Shown here in pieces: positions 7,196 to 13,656 of a DNA stretch of 22,308 bases. The translations under genes were made by a program, and so were the position numbers. The notes below the pieces were generated by a model. The model searched no databases and was not told where the DNA came from. It worked only from the letters and a program-made list of their open reading frames with translations. Source of the DNA: a virus; the IMG/VR virus record IMGVR_UViG_3300013372_002913, positions 1 to 22,308 of that record; one strand, written 5' to 3'. Positions within the stretch are counted from its first letter, which is position 1. Each line of letters starts with the position of its first letter.

Positions 7196-7735
7196 TTATA
7201 TTATTTTTTTTAGATTTTTATCTTTTTCAATTAACCACACTATTAGAACCTCACGTGTTCCTTTCTCTACTTTAGTAACTTCGTGATAAGTTTTCTGGCC
7301 ATCAAATATAATATAATCACCGGAATTGTTTAATTCAATATCAATTCCATTTAAAAAAAGTAGTCCTCCTATTTCAGCTGGATTAATTAAAAAAATTAAA
7401 GTGATGGCATTTAATTTGTTATTCGAGTTTACCAATCTTTCATCTATATGGTTTTCTAAAAAATCACCCTCTTCATATTTTCCAATATGGATACTTGTAA
7501 TATCACTTACTGAACACTCAGTTTTTTCTTTGATAAAATTAGTCAATTCATCATTTTTTAAAATAGGAAGATACACATATGTCGCAGACCCATTAGAATA
7601 TCTTTCTTTTGTATTTCTACCAGCAGGATATTTCCATATAATTAGATTATTTTTATGTAGGGTATATACATCATTTATATACTTTTTTAAAAATAATAAT
7701 TCGGAATCAGTTATTGTATTTTTTTTATTTATCAT
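7196..7735 (-). CDS. 2OG-Fe(II) oxygenase, prolyl-4-hydroxylase-like
   Basis: This 179-residue protein has a complete double-stranded beta-helix signature: NHID (His96, Asp98), then IGGLLFLNG, GDYIIFDGQKTYHEVTKV (distal His151), and Arg161 in GTREVLIVWL for 2-oxoglutarate. Such enzymes hydroxylate proline or other residues. Sequence outside the core differs clearly from the oxygenases at 5181 and 3664, so it is an older relative or came separately. It is packed 10 bases after the SGNH gene and 8 bases before the oxygenase at 6718-7188. The N-terminus (MINKKNTITDSELLFLKKY) is lysine-rich. No export signal is seen. Confidence 0.85.
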   Translation of the reverse strand: MINKKNTITDSELLFLKKYINDVYTLHKNNLIIWKYPAGRNTKERYSNGSATYVYLPILKNDELTNFIKEKTECSVSDITSIHIGKYEEGDFLENHIDERLVNSNNKLNAITLIFLINPAEIGGLLFLNGIDIELNNSGDYIIFDGQKTYHEVTKVEKGTREVLIVWLIEKDKNLKKII

Positions 7736-7744
7736 TTTAGAAAA

Positions 7745-8413
7745 TTAAATAAGTTTATTTACATTTACTTCAAATAAATTGTTATAGATATAATTTGCAA
7801 ACTGAATATGCCCGATAAAACTAAAATGAGAATCATTAAATTCATAATTACTATGCTGGAATATTGTATGTATTGATTTTATTTCTGAATCATCAACATC
7901 CCAAATATAAATTTTATCAGTTTTATTTAATAATTGTTTTTTTAAAAAATTAAATCTTTTATCTTGTCTTTGTTTATATAAATTACTATTAGAAAAGTAA
8001 ATCGCAAAATTAATAGCAGTTTCTATCTCTGATTTTTGTTTATTATTTTTTGAAAAAAGATATGCTTTCGATCCATCGATAAATTGTTTATGTTGTGTTT
8101 TAAAATTATTTTCATCTGACCAAGGGATATCAAATCTTTCGTAATAAGTTTTTTGAATAATAACAACATCGTTTTGCCTTACAAAATCAAATGAATCTAT
8201 TACACTATCCAATATCATATCATTAGAACAACCACTCTTTCCTAAATTTTTGATTTCATATCCTAATATGTTGCCCAACAAGTTTGGCCAAATATCATAC
8301 GAATCTTGATAGTATTTTTTATAGTATAAATCACCACCAGAGTGAATACCTTGGTCTATTCTACAGCCATCTCCAAATGTAAATGAATCGCCAAATGTCC
8401 AAACGGTATTCAT
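7745..8413 (-). CDS. SGNH/GDSL-hydrolase-like protein
   Basis: This 222-residue protein starts VWTFGDSFTFGDG, block I of SGNH hydrolases with Ser10 as nucleophile, followed by NLGKSGCSNDMI (a block II glycine and Asn64) and a C-terminal FNDSHFSFIGHIQFANYI around His196. The usual DxxH spacing is changed: the residue three before His196 is Asn193, and Asp194 is only two before. Catalysis may therefore use a Ser-His dyad or Asp194. The S-x(2)-GH-x(3)-A pattern after the histidine is typical of the short phage and cyanobacterial SGNH proteins found in glycan clusters. The start overlaps the preceding stop (AAATTAATATGA). Likely sugar O-acyl esterase or transferase chemistry, not proven. Confidence 0.75.
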   Translation of the reverse strand: MNTVWTFGDSFTFGDGCRIDQGIHSGGDLYYKKYYQDSYDIWPNLLGNILGYEIKNLGKSGCSNDMILDSVIDSFDFVRQNDVVIIQKTYYERFDIPWSDENNFKTQHKQFIDGSKAYLFSKNNKQKSEIETAINFAIYFSNSNLYKQRQDKRFNFLKKQLLNKTDKIYIWDVDDSEIKSIHTIFQHSNYEFNDSHFSFIGHIQFANYIYNNLFEVNVNKLI

Positions 8414-8421
8414 ATTAATTT
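8410..8421 (-). promoter_or_regulatory. AT-rich translation start element AAATTAATATGA
   Basis: This is the same 12 bases as at 1951-1962. Here it also forms the ATA-TGA end of the upstream gene, so the preceding protein ends KLI and translation is likely coupled. Confidence 0.5.
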
Positions 8422-8868
8422 ATTAGGAATAATTGTATTAAAATGAGCAAATAACAAATAACAATCGTTTTCTTCAATTTCTTTTATTCTTTGTGTGGAA
8501 TCTAAATTATGAATTACCCCAAATCCTTTGATTATATTGGTAAGATGATTATTAAAATAATAGTTACCACCTTTAAAATTATCATTTAGAAAACAAACCG
8601 TAGTAAATGTAATATCACTATTTTTAAATCGTTGTACGTGGGTTGGTAAACAATTTGTAGGCTTTAATTTTATTACTTTGGTAATTGGATAGTTTAAAAA
8701 ACTAATTTTTTTTTCTTTTTCTGAAATTTTTTTAATTTTGGAAGAAATCCAATCTTCATAAAAAAAAGTTTGATAATACTTAAAATTTTCATTACAATAT
8801 TCCCATTCTAAATTAGAAACTAAATTTATAATATTATCACACTCTTCTTCATTAAAAAAATGTATCAT
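8410..8868 (-). CDS. Degenerate 2OG-oxygenase-fold protein (metal site lost)
   Basis: I place the start at the ATG at 8868 (152 residues); an in-frame TTG at 8877 would add three residues but is less likely. The N-terminus MIHFFNEEECDNIINLV and the core VCFLNDNFKGGNYYFNN clearly belong to the small P4H-like oxygenases, and CLNDDYVGGDF in the paralogue at 13023 is nearly parallel. All key positions seem lost, however. HxD has become His77-Val-Gln79, the distal histidine aligns with Gln126 in DSTQRIKEI, and the 2-oxoglutarate arginine aligns with Cys136 in NDCYLLF. The fold is kept and the frame is open, so it is more likely a non-catalytic partner or binding protein than a decaying gene. The alignment is by eye. 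Confidence 0.7.
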   Translation of the reverse strand: MIHFFNEEECDNIINLVSNLEWEYCNENFKYYQTFFYEDWISSKIKKISEKEKKISFLNYPITKVIKLKPTNCLPTHVQRFKNSDITFTTVCFLNDNFKGGNYYFNNHLTNIIKGFGVIHNLDSTQRIKEIEENDCYLLFAHFNTIIPNKLI

Positions 8869-8873
8869 TACTA

Positions 8874-9473
8874 TCAAATAGGATTAGTTGTATAATTAAC
8901 TTGATTTTCAACATCTAAGCATAAATTACCAGCATAAACTATTCTATCTATTTCAGAATTAGGTGTTGGTACTGCGGTATGTCTAATATCTGCTGGGAAA
9001 ATAAAAAAATCACCTTCTTGAGGTAAAAATTTATGTCTAACTTTATCCTCAGTTTCAAATATTATATGACCTTCGTCTCCTTGTATATCAGTTGGAGTTT
9101 GTAAATAATAAGTAAAAGTATAATCAGTTTTTATTGAAGTACTTCCGGGTGGGTGTACTAATAGATGTTGATGCATCCATTCTAAATTAAAACCTTTTGT
9201 TTGAGTATAAACCCAATAATGTTCTGCATAATTAATAAAGCTTCTATTAGATATTTCTTCTATATATTTTTTTACTTTATCATTAATATAATTAAAACAT
9301 TTTGATTTTATTTCCATCCAAATAGTGTTTTGTTTAACTTCCATCTTTGAAAGTAAACTCATTTCATTATTTAGTTTTACAAATTTCAAACATTCTTGTT
9401 TTATATTTTGAAAATTATCATCGTATGATTTGTATATTGTATATTTTTTCGATAGTTTTATATTAGATTTCAC
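8874..9473 (-). CDS. Putative 2OG-Fe(II) oxygenase/cupin (HQH type)
   Basis: This 199-residue protein looks like the PF13759-type putative 2OG oxygenases. It has WMHQHLLVHPPGS (candidate metal ligands His101/His103), TYYLQTP, then FLPQEGDFFIFPADIRHTAVP (distal His165) and Arg177 in IDRIVYAGN for the cosubstrate. The second ligand is a histidine rather than the usual Asp/Glu, which would be a cupin-like three-histidine site if His101, His103 and His165 all bind. The start appears to be GTG at 9473, overlapping the upstream TGA as GTGA. The first in-frame ATG is at codon 38, too far into the conserved region. The target is unknown. Confidence 0.75.
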   Translation of the reverse strand: MKSNIKLSKKYTIYKSYDDNFQNIKQECLKFVKLNNEMSLLSKMEVKQNTIWMEIKSKCFNYINDKVKKYIEEISNRSFINYAEHYWVYTQTKGFNLEWMHQHLLVHPPGSTSIKTDYTFTYYLQTPTDIQGDEGHIIFETEDKVRHKFLPQEGDFFIFPADIRHTAVPTPNSEIDRIVYAGNLCLDVENQVNYTTNPI

Positions 9474-9904
9474 AACAACTTTTTGTTTATTTTTTCGTAT
9501 CGTTTGTAATTACTTAAAAGTTCTTCTCCTTTTCTAATAAATCTAATAGATTTTATAGTATCTCTGTCCACATTAGATTTTTTTTCATAGTACCCACTAT
9601 TAATAAAATAGTAAGGATTCGTGTATATCCAATGACATCCATTTGTAAGTTTGACATAAATATTAGTATCGTTTGGAAACTCATTCGTATATTCAAACAT
9701 ATCCAAAATATGAGTTTTTAATTCAGAATCTAATTCATTTAGTTCTACTTGTGATATTGGATAAAATCCAGTTTCACCTTTCCATTCTTCAAATAAAAAA
9801 GTATCATTAGGAATATCTTTTAAAGAAAATACTCCTATTCCTGAAATTGGACTTGGTTTTAATCTAACAAAAACATGATTCTTAACGTAACTAAATGCAT
9901 CCAT
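9470..9904 (-). CDS. SET-domain protein
   Basis: This 144-residue protein shows the SET pattern from end to end: VRLKPSPISGIGVFSLKDI (residues 13-31), the pseudoknot-like YFINSGYYEKKSNVD (99-113), and IRFIRKGEELLSNY (120-133) with the closing GEEL-x-x-Y. SET proteins transfer methyl from SAM to protein lysines; short phage and bacterial versions often have unknown targets. The classic NHS/NHxCxPN motif is reduced to INSGYYEKKSN, so activity is uncertain. The gene begins within the stop of a 50-codon ORF (TAATG) and ends within the GTG of the next oxygenase. It therefore belongs to the same translational chain as the Hint gene upstream and the oxygenases downstream. Confidence 0.75.
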   Translation of the reverse strand: MDAFSYVKNHVFVRLKPSPISGIGVFSLKDIPNDTFLFEEWKGETGFYPISQVELNELDSELKTHILDMFEYTNEFPNDTNIYVKLTNGCHWIYTNPYYFINSGYYEKKSNVDRDTIKSIRFIRKGEELLSNYKRYEKINKKLL

Positions 9905-10056
9905 TACAAATGTTTATTCATGAATAATTCAAAAAATTTACCAATTACAGTTTGAACTCTTTGTTTTTCATCAATTGTTAATTGAGATGTATTTCTATTT
10001 TTAACATCTTGTAATGATTTCTTTTTATATAATGGTGGGTGATTAGATATATCCAT
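9904..10056 (-). CDS. 50-residue protein of unknown function
   Basis: A short ORF fills the gap between the Hint-protein gene and the SET gene. It starts ATG at 10056, 12 bases after the Hint stop, and its TAA shares a base with the next ATG (TAATG at 9906-9902). The product starts MDISNHPPLYKKKSLQDVKN, continues with TIDEKQRVQTVIGKFFELF and ends NKHL. It is hydrophilic at the N-terminus, with a likely amphipathic helix in the second half. I recognise no family. Tight junctions on both sides and a residue composition like that of the neighbours support a real gene. Confidence 0.7.
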   Translation of the reverse strand: MDISNHPPLYKKKSLQDVKNRNTSQLTIDEKQRVQTVIGKFFELFMNKHL

Positions 10057-10067
10057 GATTTATTGAT

Positions 10068-12401
10068 TTATTTGTTATGAACTAATATTTGATTTGCGTA
10101 AAAGTTTCTATTATCTTCTACTGAAATAATATATGTTTGTGTATTAATTCTATCTAATTCTACAATTGATATAATTTCCACAGTTTTTTTATTTGATAAG
10201 TTAACAAAATCTCCAACTTGTATTTTACCAACTTGACTCGGTAAATCATATCTTTCATTTGTCCAATTTGGATGATAAGATGCAAGATATAACCCATTTA
10301 CATAATATGGGTGGTCAAAAGTTGAAGTTATCTTAATTCCATTTGATAAAGTATACTCTACCAAATCATCATGAATCGGAGAGTTTAATTTAATTACTTT
10401 TTTAGATTCAATAATTCCTGTCTCTTCATTATAAGATAATACTTCTTCACCGATAACAACATCTTCAATATTTTTTTCAATCCCATCTGCCATTAAAACT
10501 TGTGTACCTGCAATGAAACAAAGAGGAAGAACTGTAGTTGTGGTTGTTCCTCTATTATGAGCCAAAACTCCATTTACAAAATAATTGTGAAACGTATCAA
10601 TTTCAGATAAATTATAAACTACATTTTCTTCATCTAACAGTGTTATGTTTACTAATTCACTTTCTTGATTATTAAATTTTACAATATCATTTAATTCGAT
10701 TTTTTGAATTGGACTTTCAAGTTTATACAAATTGTTAGATAATTCATATGAATATGAACTCCATCCTTTATCAACTACATATATTGGGTGGTCTAAGGTT
10801 GCCTTCAATTTAACACCATTCAAAAATTCATATTCCACTACTTTATCAACTTTTCTTGAAAATACTTTTAATACTTTACTTGGAACAAGTTGATTGGTTT
10901 TAAAGTCAAATGACACCACATATTCCCCTTCTTTCACGTCTTCAATATTTTTAGTGTTTCCATTTTCTAAAAGAATTTGTGTACCGGCGACAAAACAAGG
11001 TGAGTTGTGAGAAACAACAGAATTAATTGGAGTTGAACCATTAATAATATAAGTATCAGAATCTTCAACATCTAATTCTACATAACTCAAATTATTATCA
11101 GAAGACACATAAAAATTTAATTCATCGATATCAATTAGGTTCCCGTCTAAATTAAATAAGTAATCAGTTTCATGATTAATCGATGAGATAGGTTTAAATG
11201 AACTTTTATTTTCTTCTGGATTAAAAACAATATATCTTTTAGCTACACCTGAAAAAAATGAATCACTGTCAACTTTTAATTCAAACATACTATTATATCT
11301 CAAGTTTTCAATATTTTTATACACAACAACTGAAGACGTTAAAGAAGAACCACTTGGAAACTCGTTTCCTTCAAAACTCCACAAAAATGGAGAAGGGTTT
11401 GATTCAGTTTCGTCGTAACGAGATAAATAATATGATTTTACAGATTCACCGACTTCATATTCACCAATTGGTTTCCACACATCATCACTACTTAATACTT
11501 GATGTGTTGATAATATTCCATTTGAATCACCTTTTATATAATTTGTGGTAAATTCATAGTAGTGATAATCAGGAATTTTATTAGTGTATTGATTTAAATT
11601 TACCTCAGAAGATAAATCAGTTGGTAAATCAAATATTGAACTAATCTTATAACTATTTAATGGAATTACTTCTAAATCAGGGCCATAAACTATACCAAAA
11701 AATCTGGCAGAGGTTATATGATTATTTTCATCTAAACTAGATGAGTGAAAATGATATTGTTCGATTAACTTATCTTCGGAAACATTTTCACTTATAAATT
11801 TATCCCATCTATCTTCAATAGATTCATTTTCAAGAGTTGAACCAATCTTAAAAAAATCAATAGGATTATGATATTCGTTTATATCCTTTATAGTTGCATC
11901 TGGTAAATTATTTTGATTCAACTCTTTGGTAAGTGTATTAAACTCACCGATTGATGATGAATGATAATATGAAACGCAATAATCGGTTATTGAATTTTGA
12001 GTAAATAAATTAAATACATTCAATCTATTCTTACAATATTCACTATCAAATAAGGCAGATTCATCATAAGCTAATCTAAAAATAAATTTATTACTTGAAT
12101 CTTGTATAGATATTGGATATATAGAATTAGAATCTTCCTCATGTAAATTTATTGATGTTACACTTGGCACATTCAATGATACTGATGATGAAAACTCATT
12201 AACAAAATTTATATGAACTCCATATTTATATATAATGTCTAGTTCAGAAATATTATTATCGACTAAAACTTGATTAATACCACTAAAATCAAAATTAACC
12301 AATTCTTGGTCAAGAATTCCAGTATCTGTATTTAATTCTAATAATCTTAAATTACCATTTGAGTCTTTAACAAAATCAGCGGAAAATAATGTTCCTTTCA
12401 T
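10068..12401 (-). CDS. Hint-domain protein with two tandem C-terminal Hint (intein-like) domains
   Basis: This is a 777-residue protein. Residues 1-27 (FSADFVKDSNG..LLELNTDTG) and patches such as FIFRLAYDESALFDSEYCKNR resemble ATP-grasp strands, but no full ATP-grasp domain is recognisable. Residues to about 460 are beta-rich, Ser/Asn-rich and virion-like. Hint 1 spans Cys469-Asn616: CFVAGTQILLENG, TLDH (TxxH block B), NYFVNGVLAHN. A linker, Arg617-Gly followed by five threonines and VLPL, leads to Hint 2, Cys628-Asn776: CFIAGTQVLMADG, TFDH, NFYANQILVHN, then a single Lys and the stop. Both domains keep the nucleophilic Cys1, block B Thr/His and the terminal His-Asn, so self-cleavage looks possible. 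The +1 residues (Arg, Lys) are not Cys/Ser/Thr, so standard splicing is unlikely and a bacterial-intein-like B-type behaviour is expected. It is the only gene preceded by a clear 82-base gap. Confidence 0.88.
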   Translation of the reverse strand: MKGTLFSADFVKDSNGNLRLLELNTDTGILDQELVNFDFSGINQVLVDNNISELDIIYKYGVHINFVNEFSSSVSLNVPSVTSINLHEEDSNSIYPISIQDSSNKFIFRLAYDESALFDSEYCKNRLNVFNLFTQNSITDYCVSYYHSSSIGEFNTLTKELNQNNLPDATIKDINEYHNPIDFFKIGSTLENESIEDRWDKFISENVSEDKLIEQYHFHSSSLDENNHITSARFFGIVYGPDLEVIPLNSYKISSIFDLPTDLSSEVNLNQYTNKIPDYHYYEFTTNYIKGDSNGILSTHQVLSSDDVWKPIGEYEVGESVKSYYLSRYDETESNPSPFLWSFEGNEFPSGSSLTSSVVVYKNIENLRYNSMFELKVDSDSFFSGVAKRYIVFNPEENKSSFKPISSINHETDYLFNLDGNLIDIDELNFYVSSDNNLSYVELDVEDSDTYIINGSTPINSVVSHNSPCFVAGTQILLENGNTKNIEDVKEGEYVVSFDFKTNQLVPSKVLKVFSRKVDKVVEYEFLNGVKLKATLDHPIYVVDKGWSSYSYELSNNLYKLESPIQKIELNDIVKFNNQESELVNITLLDEENVVYNLSEIDTFHNYFVNGVLAHNRGTTTTTVLPLCFIAGTQVLMADGIEKNIEDVVIGEEVLSYNEETGIIESKKVIKLNSPIHDDLVEYTLSNGIKITSTFDHPYYVNGLYLASYHPNWTNERYDLPSQVGKIQVGDFVNLSNKKTVEIISIVELDRINTQTYIISVEDNRNFYANQILVHNK

Positions 12402-12483
12402 AATTTTTTTAGTTATGTATTTAATATCTTATAAATATCAAATTTTATTTTATTTTATAACCTCTGTAATCAAAATTCAGATT
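12402..12483. other. 82-base non-coding gap upstream of the Hint gene
   Basis: This is the longest stretch without a gene in the minus-strand array. It is almost entirely A/T, with no convincing hairpin terminator and no Shine-Dalgarno sequence. It is the most likely place for an internal promoter for the Hint gene, but I found no match to a known promoter consensus that I would trust. Confidence 0.35.
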
Positions 12484-13026
12484 TTATAAAAGAGATTTAG
12501 GGTTTGAAATAGTTGTTCTTGAAATACAAATATGTGTAAGTTCTAAGCTTTGTGGTAAATTTAGTTGAAATTCAATTATTTCATATACTTCAGAAAAATT
12601 AATTTTATTAAATGGAACTCTTCTATTATGTTCTAAAGTATTCGGGTATAAATTAATCATTCTCACTTTTTTATCAAGATTCGAATTAATTAACTCGAGT
12701 GAAGATTTTTGTAAACTTAATTTATTTTCTCTATAATCATCAAAACTACCATTATTGAAGATGGCCGAAGTTAGAACATTAAAAATAGTTTTATCCTGAT
12801 ATTTCCACAAGTCGAAAAGTTCTTCAAATATTTTTTGTTGGTAAATCGGATAATATGTATTATTAATAAACACATCTAAATCTACAACATCTGTTAAAAT
12901 TTTTTTGTAATTTTTCAAGTCATATCCATTGCTTCTTGAAAATCCAATAACTTCATGGTTTTTTTTTAAAAAATCGTAAAGTCCTTTACCCAAATAATCA
13001 CTGTGTCCCGTTATTCCTATCTTCAT
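12484..13026 (-). CDS. Short SDR/NAD(P)-dependent epimerase-like protein
   Basis: This 180-residue Rossmann-fold protein begins KIGITGHSDYLGKGL, a variant of the SDR TGxxxxLG nucleotide loop. It has GFSRSNGYDL (residues 28-37), which may select NADP through the Arg, then VFINN (52-56), a catalytic-type serine in VLTSAIF (Ser87) and Y-x(3)-K in DYRENK (Tyr98, Lys102). It is shorter than full SDRs (about 250 residues) and stops soon after a substrate-side region, like the compact SDR proteins seen in marine phages. It probably reduces or epimerises a sugar nucleotide or a small carbonyl substrate. It overlaps the oxygenase gene upstream (ATGA) and is the last gene before the gap that precedes the Hint gene. 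Confidence 0.72.
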   Translation of the reverse strand: MKIGITGHSDYLGKGLYDFLKKNHEVIGFSRSNGYDLKNYKKILTDVVDLDVFINNTYYPIYQQKIFEELFDLWKYQDKTIFNVLTSAIFNNGSFDDYRENKLSLQKSSLELINSNLDKKVRMINLYPNTLEHNRRVPFNKINFSEVYEIIEFQLNLPQSLELTHICISRTTISNPKSLL

Positions 13027-13535
13027 ATTAAACTAATACCACGTTTTATGTTTTCTTTATATAAAAATATTATTAACGAATACCGAACACCACTTTCAAT
13101 TTTTGTGACCTCATGTTCTCTCGTATTTTTAAAAGAATAAATAGTTCCAGCTTTTTTGGGTATAATTTGTTTTGGTTCATGCAAAATAAAATCCCCTCCC
13201 ACATAGTCATCATTCAAACAAACTCCAACATTCAATGTTTGATTAGGATAGTATATGTCACTATGTCTTTCAAATTCATTTCCGGCTATGTATTTGTGTA
13301 AATGTATTACTTCAAAGGGTTTGGTTATTTCGATATTTTGGTCTATTAACAAATACTCAGTAATTTTATCAAAAATCCATTTTACCGACTCATTTCGATA
13401 AATATTATAATAAGTATACGATATTTTTTCCCTCGGCCTTTCAACGGTTTTACTATTCACATCTCTGTGAGTACCCTCAATTTCCAAGGTTAAATTTATT
13501 ATCTTATTACACTCTTCTTTAGAAAAACAAACCAT
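13023..13535 (-). CDS. 2OG-Fe(II) oxygenase, prolyl-4-hydroxylase-like
   Basis: This 170-residue protein starts MVCFSKEECNKIINL like the other small P4H-type proteins. The catalytic set is complete: FERHSD (His91, Asp93), GVCLNDDYVGGDFILHEP, TREHEVTKI (His141), and Arg151 in GVRYSLIIFL for 2-oxoglutarate. The HLHKYIAGNEFERHSD stretch is the common h-x-Y-x-x-G-x-x-x-x-H-x-D pattern. It is the best reference for the degenerate homologue at 8410-8868, which lines up with its C-terminal core. It lies between a 38-residue basic peptide gene (4-base gap) and the SDR gene (ATGA overlap), so it is co-transcribed with the carbamoyltransferase. It could hydroxylate a sugar, amino acid or protein. Confidence 0.88.
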   Translation of the reverse strand: MVCFSKEECNKIINLTLEIEGTHRDVNSKTVERPREKISYTYYNIYRNESVKWIFDKITEYLLIDQNIEITKPFEVIHLHKYIAGNEFERHSDIYYPNQTLNVGVCLNDDYVGGDFILHEPKQIIPKKAGTIYSFKNTREHEVTKIESGVRYSLIIFLYKENIKRGISLI

Positions 13536-13539
13536 TTGT

Positions 13540-13656
13540 TTAATGATTATAAATAAAAGGGTCTCTTTTTTTTAACTCCTCAATTTTTTTCTTTAATTCT
13601 TTTTTTCTTTTTCTGTCTTTTAGTTTTTTTAAAAACCAATCAATAATTTTTTTCAT
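13540..13656 (-). CDS. 38-residue basic peptide linked to the carbamoyltransferase
   Basis: The ATG at 13656 lies inside the carbamoyltransferase stop (ATGA) and the TAA at 13540 is four bases before the next gene. The product starts MKKIIDWFLKKLKDRKRKKE, has a long Lys/Arg/Glu-rich helix (possible short coiled coil) and ends RDPFIYNH. From recall, many bacterial NodU/CmcH carbamoyltransferase genes are followed by a small membrane protein (DUF5989) with a W-x-FL-x(n)-RKK start and a C-terminus near PFIY. The resemblance of WFLKKLKDRKR and PFIY is suggestive, but the hydrophobic middle of DUF5989 is replaced by a charged helix. This is a real but unassigned accessory protein in my reading. 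Confidence 0.7.
   Translation of the reverse strand: MKKIIDWFLKKLKDRKRKKELKKKIEELKKRDPFIYNH

Noticed and set aside
7326-7748. Long plus-strand open frames opposite minus-strand genes (for example here and at 3608-3826, 11258-11551, 21259-21513)
   Set aside because: They lie antisense to genes with clear domain motifs, show no motif of their own and have low-complexity composition.
8869-8877. TTG start at 8877 for the degenerate oxygenase (and similar TTG starts at 18277, 21181 and 22100)
   Set aside because: In each case a nearby ATG with the typical leader gives the conserved N-terminus, so the longer versions were not used.
3664-9473. The oxygenases as DNA-base hydroxylases (TET/JBP-like) for hypermodified phage DNA
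   Set aside because: The sequences look P4H- or cupin-like, and no nucleotide kinase, base-modifying or DNA glycosyltransferase gene is present in the window.
9904-10056. The 50-residue ORF as a RiPP precursor for the radical-SAM proteins
   Set aside because: It has no Cys-rich or repetitive core and no leader-like motif, and the radical-SAM genes are several genes away.
12430-12437. TATAAATA, like a T4 late promoter, on the plus strand (also at 13548-13555)
   Set aside because: Both sites point against all local genes, and the string is expected by chance in such AT-rich DNA.
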